Shown: positions 9,946 to 18,374 of the stretch, piece after piece
Numbering within the stretch: position 1 is the first letter of the stretch
Layout of the letters: every line of letters starts with the position of its first letter
Assembly: GCF_003315175.1 (NCBI RefSeq)
Contig: NZ_QNRQ01000004.1
Coordinates: 248,001-312,000, forward strand
Reading direction: 5' to 3'
Source of the DNA: Eoetvoesiella caeni
Lineage (GTDB): Bacteria > Pseudomonadota > Gammaproteobacteria > Burkholderiales > Burkholderiaceae_B
Length of the DNA: 64,000 nucleotides
The notes under the pieces: model-generated
The model's database searches: none
Told to the model about the DNA's origin: nothing
What the model saw: only the letters and a program-made list of their open reading frames with translations
Position numbers and translations under genes: made by a program

Positions 9946-10767
9946 TTATAAAAACCCGCCGGTAATTCTTTCGATGCCAGCCAGATCCTGCAGGCTGCTC
10001 ACCCGGCAAAAGCCGGTATCTTGCAACATTTTGCGCACGGCGGATGCCTGATCCCATCCGTGCTCCATCCATAATACGCCACCTGACGCCAATCGCGCAG
10101 GCGCGCCCGCCACAATCGTTTCAAGGGCATGCAGGCCATTGGCGCCATCGGTCAGGGCGCCTATGGGTTCAAAGCGCAAATCGCCCTGGCCCAGGTGCGC
10201 ATCGTCTGCGGAAATATAAGGCGGGTTCGACACGATAATGTCGAAGGCCGGCTGGCCCACGATTGCATCGTACCAATTTCCACAAGAAAACTCGACTCGG
10301 GCCCCAAGCTTGCCGGCATTGCCATCCGCTACCGCCAGCGCCTGGGGGCTGATGTCGGTGGCAAAGACCTGCGCCTGCGGACATGCCAGCGCAATCGATA
10401 TGGCGACAGCGCCGCTGCCCGTGCCCAGGTCCAGTACGCGGGGCGCAGCCAGGCCCGACTGATTGATATGCTGTACCGCGGTTTCCACCAGCAGTTCGGT
10501 TTCAGGACGGGGAATCAGCACTCCCGGAGCCACGCTGAATGCATGCCCCATGAACTCGCGCTCGCCCAGCAAATATGCCATGGGCTGCCCCGCCAGCCGC
10601 GAATCGGCCAAGGCCTGGAACCGCTGCACCGTGCCCGGCTCGAGCACGTCGGTATCGTGCGCAATAAGCCACGACCTGGGCACTTGCAACACATGCTGCA
10701 ACAGCATTTGCGTTTCCAGCCGGGGCAAGCGGCAAGACGCCAGCAGACGGCGCACGGTATCGGCCAT
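9946..10767 (-). CDS. prmC: peptide chain release factor N5-glutamine methyltransferase
   Basis: A 273-aa SAM-dependent methyltransferase that methylates the GGQ glutamine of RF1 and RF2. The SAM motif VLDLGTGSGAVAISIAL and the NPPY motif (IVSNPPYISADD) are present, with a helical N-terminal substrate domain. It begins 7 bp after prfA, its substrate gene; this prfA-prmC pairing is widespread and supports the call. Confidence 0.95.
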   Translation of the reverse strand: MADTVRRLLASCRLPRLETQMLLQHVLQVPRSWLIAHDTDVLEPGTVQRFQALADSRLAGQPMAYLLGEREFMGHAFSVAPGVLIPRPETELLVETAVQHINQSGLAAPRVLDLGTGSGAVAISIALACPQAQVFATDISPQALAVADGNAGKLGARVEFSCGNWYDAIVGQPAFDIIVSNPPYISADDAHLGQGDLRFEPIGALTDGANGLHALETIVAGAPARLASGGVLWMEHGWDQASAVRKMLQDTGFCRVSSLQDLAGIERITGGFL

Positions 10768-10774
10768 GCCCGCC

Positions 10775-11854
10775 CTACTCTTCGCCCATGGCGGCCAACT
10801 GCTCGGCCTGGTGTTCGGCCAGCAAAGCGCCGGTCAGCTCGTCCAGGTCGCCTTCCATAATGGCCTGCAATTTATACAACGTAAGATTGATGCGGTGGTC
10901 CGTTACCCGGCCCTGCGGGTAGTTATAGGTGCGAATGCGCTCTGAGCGGTCGCCCGAACCCACCAGGCTTTTGCGCTGGGCGGCTTCTTTATTATGCTGC
11001 TCTTGCTGCTGCTTGTCCTTAAGCCTGGCCGCCAGCACCTGCATGGCCTTGTCCTTGTTGCGATGCTGGGAGCGGTCGTCCTGGCATTCCACCACCAATC
11101 CTGTGGGCAAATGTGTAATACGCACCGCTGAATCGGTTTTATTGATGTGCTGGCCGCCCGCCCCGCTGGCACGGAACGTATCGATACGCAGCTCGGACGG
11201 GTTGATGACAATCTCGCTCAAGGCATCGGCTTCGGGCAAAATGGCCACCGTGCAAGCAGAGGTATGGATCCTTCCTTGCGTTTCGGTTTCCGGCACGCGC
11301 TGCACCCGATGCGCGCCCGACTCGAACTTCAACCGGCCATACACGCTGTCGCCGCCAATGCGCGCGATGACTTCCTTGTAGCCGCCGACTTCGGACTCGC
11401 TCGCCGACATCAACTCGACGCGCCAGCCGCGGTTTTCCGCATAACGGCTGTACATGCGCAGCAAGTCGCCCGCAAACAAGGCGCTTTCGTCGCCCCCCGT
11501 GCCTGCCCGGATTTCCAGGAATACGCTGCGCCCGTCATCCGGGTCGCGCGGCAACAGCAAAATCTGCAAGTCGGCGGCCAGTTGCTCAAGCCGGTCCTTG
11601 CCCAGCTTGTACTCTTCTTCGGCCATTGCCTTCATCTCGGGATCGCCCATCATTTCCTGGGCCGCCTGAATGTCCCCTTCTGTGGCGGTATACGCGGCAA
11701 ACACCTCGACCACCGGTTCCAGCTCGGCGCGCTCGCGCGACATCTTGCGAAAGCGGTCCATATTGCCGGTGATTTCCGGCTCGGCCAGCATGGCGTCAAT
11801 TTCTACTAACCGGCGAGACAAATGCTCCAGCCGATTGCGCATCGAATTTTTCAT
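10775..11854 (-). CDS. prfA: peptide chain release factor 1
   Basis: A 359-aa class I release factor that reads UAA and UAG. The GGQ loop ([19 protein letters not shown]) and the conserved [19 protein letters not shown] segment are intact. The first Met (MKNSMRNRL) is taken because family members have this N-terminal length; the Met at codon 5 (11842) is also possible. It lies between hemA and prmC on the same strand, a common proteobacterial order. Confidence 0.95.
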   Translation of the reverse strand: MKNSMRNRLEHLSRRLVEIDAMLAEPEITGNMDRFRKMSRERAELEPVVEVFAAYTATEGDIQAAQEMMGDPEMKAMAEEEYKLGKDRLEQLAADLQILLLPRDPDDGRSVFLEIRAGTGGDESALFAGDLLRMYSRYAENRGWRVELMSASESEVGGYKEVIARIGGDSVYGRLKFESGAHRVQRVPETETQGRIHTSACTVAILPEADALSEIVINPSELRIDTFRASGAGGQHINKTDSAVRITHLPTGLVVECQDDRSQHRNKDKAMQVLAARLKDKQQQEQHNKEAAQRKSLVGSGDRSERIRTYNYPQGRVTDHRINLTLYKLQAIMEGDLDELTGALLAEHQAEQLAAMGEE

Positions 11855-11935
11855 AAATATTGGGGAGGATAAGGTGGGTTAAAACATGTCGCGTAAAGGA
11901 TACGCGCAGCGACGCAAGCGAAGGAGTATTCCCAG

Positions 11936-13210
11936 CTAACGACGCCGTTCCACCGTGGGCAGCAGACGCGGCAACAAGGAAATGAGTTGCTCGCGCTCGG
12001 CCTCTTCGCTTTGATTAAGCGCCGCCAAAGGCCCGTGGATGTACTTTTGCGTGAGGCCGTGCGCCAGCAATTCAAGCACCGCGTCGGGCGCATCGCCCCT
12101 GGCCAGCATGCGGCGCGCCTTTTCCAGTTCGGCCTGGCGTACCTTGTCGGCAGCCTGGTGAATTTCCACAATAGTGGGCACTATTTCGCGATTTTGCAGC
12201 CAGTGCATGAAATTTTGCACCCGCGTCTCGATAATGGCCTCTGCCTGCACCACCGCCGCACGGCGCGCGTCGGTGCCGCTTTGCACCATGCGGCCAAGGT
12301 CGTCCACCGAATACAAATACACATCGTCCAGTCGCCCGACTTCGGTTTCGATGTCGCGCGGCACGGCAAGGTCGACCATCACCATGGGCCGGTGGCGGCG
12401 CGAACGCGTGGCTCTTTCCACCATCCCCAAGCCAAGGATGGGCAAGGAGCTTGCCGTACAGGAAACAATGACATCGAAATTGGCGAGCTTTTCAGGCAGC
12501 TCGGACAAGCGCATGGTCTTTGCCGTAAAGCGCGAAGCCAGCAGTTCCGCGCGCTCCAGCGTGCGGTTGGCCACCACGATATGCTTGGGAGCCAGCGCGG
12601 CAAAGTGCGTGGCGCATAGCTCGATCATTTCGCCCGCGCCAATGAACAGCACACTGGTTTGCGACAAGTCGCCAAACACCCGCTCTGCCAGCCGCACCGC
12701 GGCCGCCGCCATGGACACCGAATGCGCGCCGATGGCCGTTTGCGACCGCACCTCTTTGGCTACTGAGAACGTACGCTGAAACAACTGGTGCAGCAAAGTG
12801 CCCAGCGCGCCCGCCTCGTTGGCGGCGCGCACGGCGTCTTTCATTTGCCCCAGGATTTGCGGTTCGCCCAGCACCATGGAATCAAGCCCGCTGGCCACAC
12901 GAAAGGCGTGGCGCACCGCCTCGTTTTGCTGATACTCGTACAAATGAGGTTTGAGATTGACCGACTCCAACCGATTGAAATCGGCCATCCACACCGGCAG
13001 CTGCTCGCGCACATGGGGTTCGGCCGCACAGTAGATTTCGGTGCGATTACAGGTGGAAAGAATGGCCGCTTCTTTGACCGACGCCCCAAACGCCGAACGC
13101 AAACCGTCCAGCGCAGGCCGAAGCACATCGATCGGAAACGCCACGCGCTCCCGCACCGCAACCGGGGCAGAAACGTGGTTCAGACCGAAAGTTAAGACGT
13201 CGACGGACAT
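11936..13210 (-). CDS. hemA: glutamyl-tRNA reductase
   Basis: A 424-aa enzyme that reduces glutamyl-tRNA to glutamate-1-semialdehyde with NADPH, the first step of C5 heme synthesis. The catalytic Cys is C54 in [12 protein letters not shown]. The N-terminal motif [13 protein letters not shown], the region [15 protein letters not shown] and the NADPH site [17 protein letters not shown] follow, with a C-terminal dimerisation helix rich in charged residues. It is the first gene of the run hemA-prfA-prmC-grxD-ubiX. Confidence 0.95.
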   Translation of the reverse strand: MSVDVLTFGLNHVSAPVAVRERVAFPIDVLRPALDGLRSAFGASVKEAAILSTCNRTEIYCAAEPHVREQLPVWMADFNRLESVNLKPHLYEYQQNEAVRHAFRVASGLDSMVLGEPQILGQMKDAVRAANEAGALGTLLHQLFQRTFSVAKEVRSQTAIGAHSVSMAAAAVRLAERVFGDLSQTSVLFIGAGEMIELCATHFAALAPKHIVVANRTLERAELLASRFTAKTMRLSELPEKLANFDVIVSCTASSLPILGLGMVERATRSRRHRPMVMVDLAVPRDIETEVGRLDDVYLYSVDDLGRMVQSGTDARRAAVVQAEAIIETRVQNFMHWLQNREIVPTIVEIHQAADKVRQAELEKARRMLARGDAPDAVLELLAHGLTQKYIHGPLAALNQSEEAEREQLISLLPRLLPTVERRR

Positions 13211-13454
13211 GGAAAGCGCAAAAACCTCAGAAAATACCTGCAGATAGGCGTAGATTATAAACGCCTGCGCAAAATTGGGGGTAATCCATTATGGAATGCG
13301 TCTTGTTTTCAAGCTATTAGCGCCGTGCCGAACATGCAGCGGCCACACAGTGCGCAACACCAGGCGCTCCTGTACACTCGGCGTACCGGTCAGCGCAGGC
13401 CTGAAAAGCCGCAATTCAGCCTTCTTGCCGCCAGCACGCATTTAAATTTTCGTG

Positions 13455-13460
13455 TATAGT
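13455..13460 (+). promoter_or_regulatory. probable -10 element of tRNA-Phe promoter
   Basis: TATAGT preceded by TG lies 17 bp before the mature tRNA 5' end, in an AT-rich stretch (TTTAAATTTT). No good -35 at standard spacing was found, so it may be an extended -10 type. Confidence 0.4.
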
Positions 13461-13476
13461 TTTGCCTTTCACGGTT

Positions 13477-13552
13477 GGCCTGGTAGCTCAGTCGGTAGAG
13501 CAGAGGATTGAAAATCCTTGTGTCGGTGGTTCGATTCCGCCCCAGGCCACCA
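13477..13552 (+). tRNA. tRNA-Phe (GAA)
   Basis: A 76-nt cloverleaf with acceptor arms GGCCTGG and CCAGGCC, encoded CCA, D-arm AGCTCAGTCGGTAGAGC, anticodon loop with GAA in GGATTGAAAATCC, and T-loop GGTTCGATTCC. The closely following integrase shows that this gene is the insertion site of the mobile element. The tRNA itself is intact because the element's left end restores its 3' part. Confidence 0.97.
13531..13552 (+). other. putative left attachment site (attL) in tRNA 3' end
   Basis: P4-type integrases usually recombine in the T-arm/3' end of a tRNA gene. The integrase begins 174 bp downstream of this tRNA and points away from it. No second copy of the tRNA 3' end was found by reading the rest of the window, so core length and attR are unknown. 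Confidence 0.5.
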
Positions 13553-13725
13553 TCTTGCTGTTCCAGCACGCTTCAAAACATCCCAAAACGCAGAAATATC
13601 AATATCTTAGGCGACAGTCATCGCCCAGGACGTCTCACTGCGCGTCGCTATATCCCGCATTTGTCTGTACCCCAGTTTGTACCCCACAATGGTTTCGTGA
13701 AAAACAGCCTTTGGGGGTACAAGTC

Positions 13726-15039
13726 TTGGGCTTACTAAGCGAAACACAGATCAAAGCGGCCAAGCCTGGCCAGAAGGAATACCTACTGAATGACGGGGAC
13801 AATCTGTACCTGCGTGTGCGAACCACGGGTAAGGCCTGGATTTACCGTTACATGAAGGATAGCAAGCCCATCAAACTTGGGATGGGGCCATACCCGGAAG
13901 TTTCCCTCGCGCAGGCACGAGCCAAGGCATACGAAGCCAACAGTCAACGAGCCAATGGCCTGGACCCGAAAGAAGTCCGTGAGCACCAGGAAGAGCTGGC
14001 GCGAATCGCTCGTCTGCATACCTTCGAGTTACTAGCCCGCGCCTGGCACACCAGTGCCAAGAAAGACCGGGAATGGTCGGAGGACTACGCCCAGAAAGTC
14101 ATCCGACATTTGGAAATCCACATCTTCCCATGGGTAGGACACAAACCAATTGAGGTGATTCTGCCCACAGAAATTGTCCGGTGCCTGCATCGTCCGAAGG
14201 ATCGCGGCAATCTGGAAACTGCCCAGCGTGTGCGCGAGGCCGTTCAGCACGTCTACCAATACGCTGTAGACGTGGGAGCGCTGGAGCCGAGCAAGAATTT
14301 CGTCAACAAGAACACCGGCGGCCTGCCACCGCCACGCAGTCGGCATTTCGCAGCGATTACCGAACCTGCCCAACTTGGGCAACTGCTCCGCGATATTCGC
14401 AGCTATCACGGCCATTTCATCACGCGATGTGCATTGAGGCTTGCGCCCATGATGTTTCAGCGGCCGGGCCAGATCCGGCTCGCTGACTGGGAGGACATCA
14501 ACTTTGAAGTTGAACTATGGCGCTGCCCGCCCGAGAAAATGAAGATGCGTGAGTGGCAAAAACGGGATAGCCGTACGCCGGCACACATCGTACCGCTACC
14601 TCGCCAGGCCTTAGAAGTTCTGCGGGAACTATATCCATTGACTGGCCCCACCGGCCCCGTGTTCCGTAGCATGTCACGACGTTCGGAGAAAAGCCGCTAC
14701 ATCAGCGATAACACGATTAACGCGGCGCTGCGCACCATGGGCTATGACACGAAGGAAGAAATCACCGGTCACGGCTTTCGCGCCACAGCACGGACGATGA
14801 TCCGCGAACATCTGGGCTGGGAGCCCGACGTCATCGAACGCCATCTGGCCCACACTTCAGACGAAGAGCTCGGCAGCAGTTATGACCGCGCAGCCTTCAT
14901 TGCCCAGCGCAAAACGATGGTGCAGCAATGGGCCGACTTTCTGGATGAACTGGAAGTTGGGCAGATGCCTATGCCCGAGGACAACATACTGCAATTCATC
15001 CGTCATCGGCCACGGCCTGCGCTACGGGTCGGGACATGA
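13726..15039 (+). CDS. int: tyrosine integrase, P4 type
   Basis: The integrase has an N-terminal DUF4102 arm-binding domain (GLLSETQIKAAKPGQKEYLL... DGDNLYLRV), a central SAM-like domain (about 95-190) and a C-terminal catalytic domain. Catalytic Arg lies in MFQRPGQIRLADW, the HxxR box is GHGFRATART, and the Tyr nucleophile is in ELGSSYDRAAF. The frame is open back into the tRNA, so the start must be internal. I choose TTG at 13726, which has GGGGG eight bases upstream and starts exactly at the DUF4102 domain (437 aa). It would excise and insert the element at tRNA-Phe. Confidence 0.92.
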   Translation: MGLLSETQIKAAKPGQKEYLLNDGDNLYLRVRTTGKAWIYRYMKDSKPIKLGMGPYPEVSLAQARAKAYEANSQRANGLDPKEVREHQEELARIARLHTFELLARAWHTSAKKDREWSEDYAQKVIRHLEIHIFPWVGHKPIEVILPTEIVRCLHRPKDRGNLETAQRVREAVQHVYQYAVDVGALEPSKNFVNKNTGGLPPPRSRHFAAITEPAQLGQLLRDIRSYHGHFITRCALRLAPMMFQRPGQIRLADWEDINFEVELWRCPPEKMKMREWQKRDSRTPAHIVPLPRQALEVLRELYPLTGPTGPVFRSMSRRSEKSRYISDNTINAALRTMGYDTKEEITGHGFRATARTMIREHLGWEPDVIERHLAHTSDEELGSSYDRAAFIAQRKTMVQQWADFLDELEVGQMPMPEDNILQFIRHRPRPALRVGT

Positions 15040-15112
15040 CGAAACTTAGGGCATTGCTATCTGGTGGCAATGCTCAAGTGACGACTGACTGTATCTCCCA
15101 AGGAACCTACCC

Positions 15113-15406
15113 ATGAATGAGTCCCTTTCTGAAGTCATCCGCATCCGAGTGACTCCCTCCCATGCCGCTCGTCTGGGCGAGGCGGCAGCTCTCTCAGGGC
15201 TGTCCCTCTCGGATTACATGAGGCGCCGACTGTCCGCCGATGACATGCTGCAGGAAGAATTGACGCTGTTGCGTCAGATCGTGGCAGACCTGGGTCATCT
15301 GCGCGATACCCGTCTGGCCGCCATCGAAACCGCCCATCTGCTGCGCGCCATGGCCAAGCCTGAACACATTGCCATCGCGCAACAAACACTGCAGCATCAA
15401 CGCTGA
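15113..15406 (+). CDS. MobC/ribbon-helix-helix-like mobilisation accessory protein
   Basis: A 97-aa basic/helical protein. The N-terminus (SEVIRIRVTPSHAARLGEAA) followed by a second helix (LSLSDYMRRRL) resembles ribbon-helix-helix proteins of the MobC/CopG type that bind oriT or operators; the C-terminal half is helical and leucine-rich. AAGGAA precedes the ATG. Its last 22 codons recur in degenerate form at 16166-16236, beyond the toxin-antitoxin module. The assignment is by pattern only. Confidence 0.55.
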   Translation: MNESLSEVIRIRVTPSHAARLGEAAALSGLSLSDYMRRRLSADDMLQEELTLLRQIVADLGHLRDTRLAAIETAHLLRAMAKPEHIAIAQQTLQHQR

Positions 15407-15410
15407 TTCT
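15340..15410 (+). repeat. direct repeat copy 1 (3' end of MobC-like gene)
   Basis: 71 bp that match 16166-16236 at 59 of 71 positions (about 83%, counted by hand), with no gaps. This copy encodes the intact C-terminus LLRAMAKPEHIAIAQQ and the stop codon. Confidence 0.85.
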
Positions 15411-15451
15411 TACTGGACGTAGTCAAAATATTCCTGAAATGGTATATTAAC

Positions 15452-15817
15452 GTGAAGCCTGCCCCTATAAAACCGCTTTTTTGGCTTGGTAGCAGCAAGA
15501 AAGATCTGCTGGCGTTACCTGTGCCAGTACGGAAATTCTTTGGCCATGTTCTTGATACCGCCCAACGAGGTGAACAGCACGAAGCAGTAAAGGTGCTGAG
15601 TGGCTTCGGCAGCGCAGGTGTACTGGAGATCATCGAAGACGACTCCGGCAGCACATACCGAACCGTCTACACCGTGCGGTTCTCTGAGGCCGTCTTTGTG
15701 CTGCATGTCTTTCAAAAGAAGAGCAAGCGCGGTATTGAAACGCCCAAGCCAGATATGGACATCATTCGCCAGCGCCTCAAAGCTGCCGCCATCGTTGCTC
15801 AGGAGTTGAAAAAATGA
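15452..15817 (+). CDS. higB: HigB/RelE-type toxin (phage Gp49-like family)
   Basis: A 121-aa protein with the family layout of Gp49-like toxins: KPLFWLGSSKKDLLALPVPVRKFFGHVLD, then a beta-rich core ending YTVRFSEAVFVLHVFQKKSKRGIETP. Such toxins are ribosome-dependent mRNA endonucleases. The start is GTG at 15452. Upstream, AATAT (15427-15431) and ATATT (15444-15448) form a small inverted repeat that could be an operator. The stop overlaps the antitoxin ATG, so both are coupled. Confidence 0.82.
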   Translation: MKPAPIKPLFWLGSSKKDLLALPVPVRKFFGHVLDTAQRGEQHEAVKVLSGFGSAGVLEIIEDDSGSTYRTVYTVRFSEAVFVLHVFQKKSKRGIETPKPDMDIIRQRLKAAAIVAQELKK

Positions 15818-16149
15818 CTAAACGCATTGTTGCAGGAGTTGAAATCGAGGCCAGCTCGGGCAATGTATTCGCAGACCTCGGCCTACCCGATGCCGAGAAG
15901 CTACAGATCAAATCGGGGCTGGCTACCGAAATCGCCAAAGCCATTCGGGAGCGTGGACTTACCCAAGTCGAAGCGGCACAGCGCATGGGTCTGACACAAC
16001 CCAAAGTATCAAGTCTGCTGCGCGGTGAGTTCTCAAACCTCTCCGAGCGCAAGCTGATGGACTGCCTGAACCGCCTGGGCTATGACATAGAAATTCGCCT
16101 GCGTAAAACACCGGAGACAGTCGGCCATCTGATGCTGACCCATGCCTAA
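15814..16149 (+). CDS. higA: HigA/XRE-type antitoxin
   Basis: A 111-aa DNA-binding protein with a helix-turn-helix (LTQVEAAQRMGLTQPKVSSLLRG, about residues 49-71) of the XRE class, typical of antitoxins paired with Gp49-like toxins. It overlaps the toxin by ATGA and likely represses the pair's promoter and neutralises the toxin. The toxin-first gene order is the HigBA order. Confidence 0.85.
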   Translation: MTKRIVAGVEIEASSGNVFADLGLPDAEKLQIKSGLATEIAKAIRERGLTQVEAAQRMGLTQPKVSSLLRGEFSNLSERKLMDCLNRLGYDIEIRLRKTPETVGHLMLTHA

Positions 16150-16165
16150 GACTATAGCCGTACAG

Positions 16166-16236
16166 GCTGCGGGCCATGGCCAAGCCTGAACAGATCGGCC
16201 TCGCTTAACAGAATCTGCAGCGTCAACGCTGATTCG
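16166..16236 (+). repeat. direct repeat copy 2 (degenerate gene 3' end)
   Basis: A degenerate copy of 15340-15410. Read in the same frame it gives LRAMAKPEQIGLA, then an in-frame TAA, then a tail matching the C-terminus of the MobC-like protein. It lies just after higA, so the two copies bracket the toxin-antitoxin genes. Confidence 0.82.
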
Positions 16237-16288
16237 TCCTCGGCCTGTTCCAAGGCCATCTGCCGTACCCATTCCCGGAGACATCTTC

Positions 16289-16954
16289 ATGCAAACCCTT
16301 CCCGCCCTGCGGGCTGGGGCGCTGGCGCTCGCCTGCGTCCTGGCTCCTGTCGCTCATGCCGCCGGCACGGCTGACCTACTCACTGGCATCCCACGTCTAG
16401 CCTGCGAAGCAACGCTTTGCCTGTCATCCAGCCTGCGACCTGGCCAGTGCAGTCCATCCCTGGACCACTACTTCGGCATCAGGAAGTACAACAAACACGG
16501 CCTGGACTGGTCAGCAACCGTCTCAGCGAGACGTTCCTTTCTATCGCAGTGCCCAGCGTCCGGCGACTCAGGCATGTCAGAGCGCATTGATGCCATATCA
16601 CGCGGTGCTGGCAAATGCGACGCGGAATTCTTGAACCAAACCTATGCCGATACGGCGTACAAATGGCGCAAGCGTGAATACGGCGGTGACAGCGGGCAAA
16701 CCGTCTACGAAGTCCATCCGCTACCTACAGTCACACTCGACCAGCTACCCACCTATTGTGTCGTTTACAACGATCACGCCTGGACGTATGAGCTGTCTGT
16801 ACGCTACGTCGGCAGGCCAACCATGGGCGGGCACTGGGTCAAAGCCGAAGAGTACGACGCAGCACAAGCCAAATGGGATGCCGACCATAGCGGGTTATGG
16901 GCGAAAGGCTGGAATTTTTCCCTGACGGACCCCAGGCACCGGCGTGGACGCTGA
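16289..16954 (+). CDS. trbM: TrbM/KikA family conjugation protein
   Basis: A 221-aa exported protein. It has an N-terminal signal peptide (RAGALALACVLAPVAHAAG), then the hallmark LLTGIPRLACEATLCLSS and CSPSLDHYFGI of the TrbM/KikA family, with about six cysteines likely in disulfides. Family members are encoded at the head of IncP, IncN and IncW transfer operons; the role is periplasmic and not fully defined. CGGAG precedes the ATG. It starts the transfer operon and is 11 bp upstream of virB1. Confidence 0.85.
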   Translation: MQTLPALRAGALALACVLAPVAHAAGTADLLTGIPRLACEATLCLSSSLRPGQCSPSLDHYFGIRKYNKHGLDWSATVSARRSFLSQCPASGDSGMSERIDAISRGAGKCDAEFLNQTYADTAYKWRKREYGGDSGQTVYEVHPLPTVTLDQLPTYCVVYNDHAWTYELSVRYVGRPTMGGHWVKAEEYDAAQAKWDADHSGLWAKGWNFSLTDPRHRRGR

Positions 16955-16965
16955 AGGAGCCAAGC

Positions 16966-17631
16966 ATGATCGCAGAAATAGCAGCCTTGGTCCTCACCTG
17001 CGCGCCCAACATCCACCCAGTCACGCTGCATGCACTGATTCGTCATGAATCCCGAGTCCAGCAGTACGCCATCGGCGTCAACCGCAAGGGCCAGCACCTT
17101 CGACGGCAACCTCAAACCTTGGTCGAAGCGAGCGCAGCTGCTGACCGCCTCATTGACCAGGGTATCGACTTCGATGCCGGGCTGGGGCAGATCAATGTTC
17201 GCAACTGGGCGTGGTTGAAGCTGGATAGCAAGACTGTCTTTGATCCGTGCCGCAACTTGGCCGCCGCCCAGACGGTACTGGCAGAGTGCTATGCCAGAGC
17301 GTTGCCCCGACAGACAGATCCGCAGCGCGCCTTACGCGCCGCACTGTCCTGCTACAACACTGGCAATTTCAAGCGCGGTTTCACCAATGGCTATGTCGGC
17401 AAAGTGCTGGCCCAAGCGAAGATCAAGGTTCCGGCCTTGGCACCGCTGAAAAACGAAACGACAGGGCCTGCGACAAAGGCCACGCCGGCAGAGCCAGCGC
17501 AGAAACCCGATCAAGGACCACCGGCTCAACCAGAAGGTGCACCGGACGGTTTCAGCGCCAACCCGGCAACCGACGGTTTTTCACAAACGCGTGACGGCAA
17601 ACCAGAGACCAACTCGGACACCGACGCCTGA
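16966..17631 (+). CDS. virB1: VirB1-like lytic transglycosylase
   Basis: A 221-aa periplasmic murein hydrolase that locally opens the cell wall for the secretion channel. The catalytic Glu is E28 in LIRHESRVQQYAIG; GLGQINVRNW and ALSCYNTGNFKRGF are the other conserved SLT motifs. The C-terminal 70 residues are Pro/Ala/Thr-rich and low complexity. The start at 16966 has AAGGAG upstream; the frame extends further back but overlaps trbM. No clear cleavable signal is visible, only a short hydrophobic N-terminus. Confidence 0.9.
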   Translation: MIAEIAALVLTCAPNIHPVTLHALIRHESRVQQYAIGVNRKGQHLRRQPQTLVEASAAADRLIDQGIDFDAGLGQINVRNWAWLKLDSKTVFDPCRNLAAAQTVLAECYARALPRQTDPQRALRAALSCYNTGNFKRGFTNGYVGKVLAQAKIKVPALAPLKNETTGPATKATPAEPAQKPDQGPPAQPEGAPDGFSANPATDGFSQTRDGKPETNSDTDA

Positions 17632-17718
17632 CGCACCCCTGGCCGACCTAGCCACACTCATTCCTATTCTTACCCACCACCACTGCGCCCCTTGGCTTCC
17701 AGGGGCAGGAGTCTTCGC

Positions 17719-18039
17719 ATGTCTCTACTGAAACACTTCAAGAACGCTATGTCCTTCCTACGGATCATCAGTAAACCGACTACAGCCGCACTACTGCTCG
17801 GTATCCATCAGGCTGCATTTGCACAATCCATCGGCGGACTTTCCCGAGCGCAAACCACATTGCAGACTCTCAGAGACAATCTGGATGTCATCCTGCCCAT
17901 TGCAGCCATCATCATCGGCGTCATCATTTTTGTACTGTATTCGGCAGAGGTCATGCGTAAAGACGATGCCATCCGTTGGGGCATTGGCGTGCTGCTGGCC
18001 GGATCCGTTGCCGAACTGGTTGTGTTGCTTTGGAGGTAA
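17719..18039 (+). CDS. virB2: VirB2-like major pilin
   Basis: A 106-aa pilin precursor. A long leader ends near HQAAFAQ (likely signal-peptidase site), then comes a short mature protein with two hydrophobic helices (VILPIAAIIIGVIIFVLYSA and WGIGVLLAGSVAELVVLL). This is the VirB2/TrbC pattern. CAGGAG stands upstream of ATG 17719. It is directly followed by virB3. Confidence 0.88.
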   Translation: MSLLKHFKNAMSFLRIISKPTTAALLLGIHQAAFAQSIGGLSRAQTTLQTLRDNLDVILPIAAIIIGVIIFVLYSAEVMRKDDAIRWGIGVLLAGSVAELVVLLWR

Positions 18040-18042
18040 GCC

Positions 18043-18363
18043 ATGGCAACCAACACTTATCCGGTCTTTAGAGGACTGGGCCGCAAGGCCACCTTCATGG
18101 GCGTTCCCACCAAGCTATTACTGGGCGCCTTTACCTGCGTAGCCATAGTCGCCATGACGGCAGGCCTAGCCTGGTGGGGCTTGCTTTTCCTCGTCATACC
18201 CACGCTTGCCATTCTCACCCGCGATGACGATAAAGCGCTGGATGTGCTGTGGCTCGAATTGAAAACGCGACGGCGCAATCGCAATCAACGCTTCTGGCAG
18301 GGCTCAAGTTACGCCCTGCAAGGCTACCACCGGCGTCGGCCCTGGCGCGCACTCATCAAGTAA
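18043..18363 (+). CDS. virB3: VirB3-like inner-membrane protein
   Basis: A 106-aa protein beginning MATNTYPVFRGLGRKATFMG, with the VirB3 pattern of a paired hydrophobic segment (about residues 23-60) and a basic C-terminal tail. VirB3 works with VirB4 at the inner membrane during pilus assembly. It lies three bases after virB2 and 11 bases before virB4. Confidence 0.88.
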   Translation: MATNTYPVFRGLGRKATFMGVPTKLLLGAFTCVAIVAMTAGLAWWGLLFLVIPTLAILTRDDDKALDVLWLELKTRRRNRNQRFWQGSSYALQGYHRRRPWRALIK

Positions 18364-18374
18364 AGGATGTTTCC

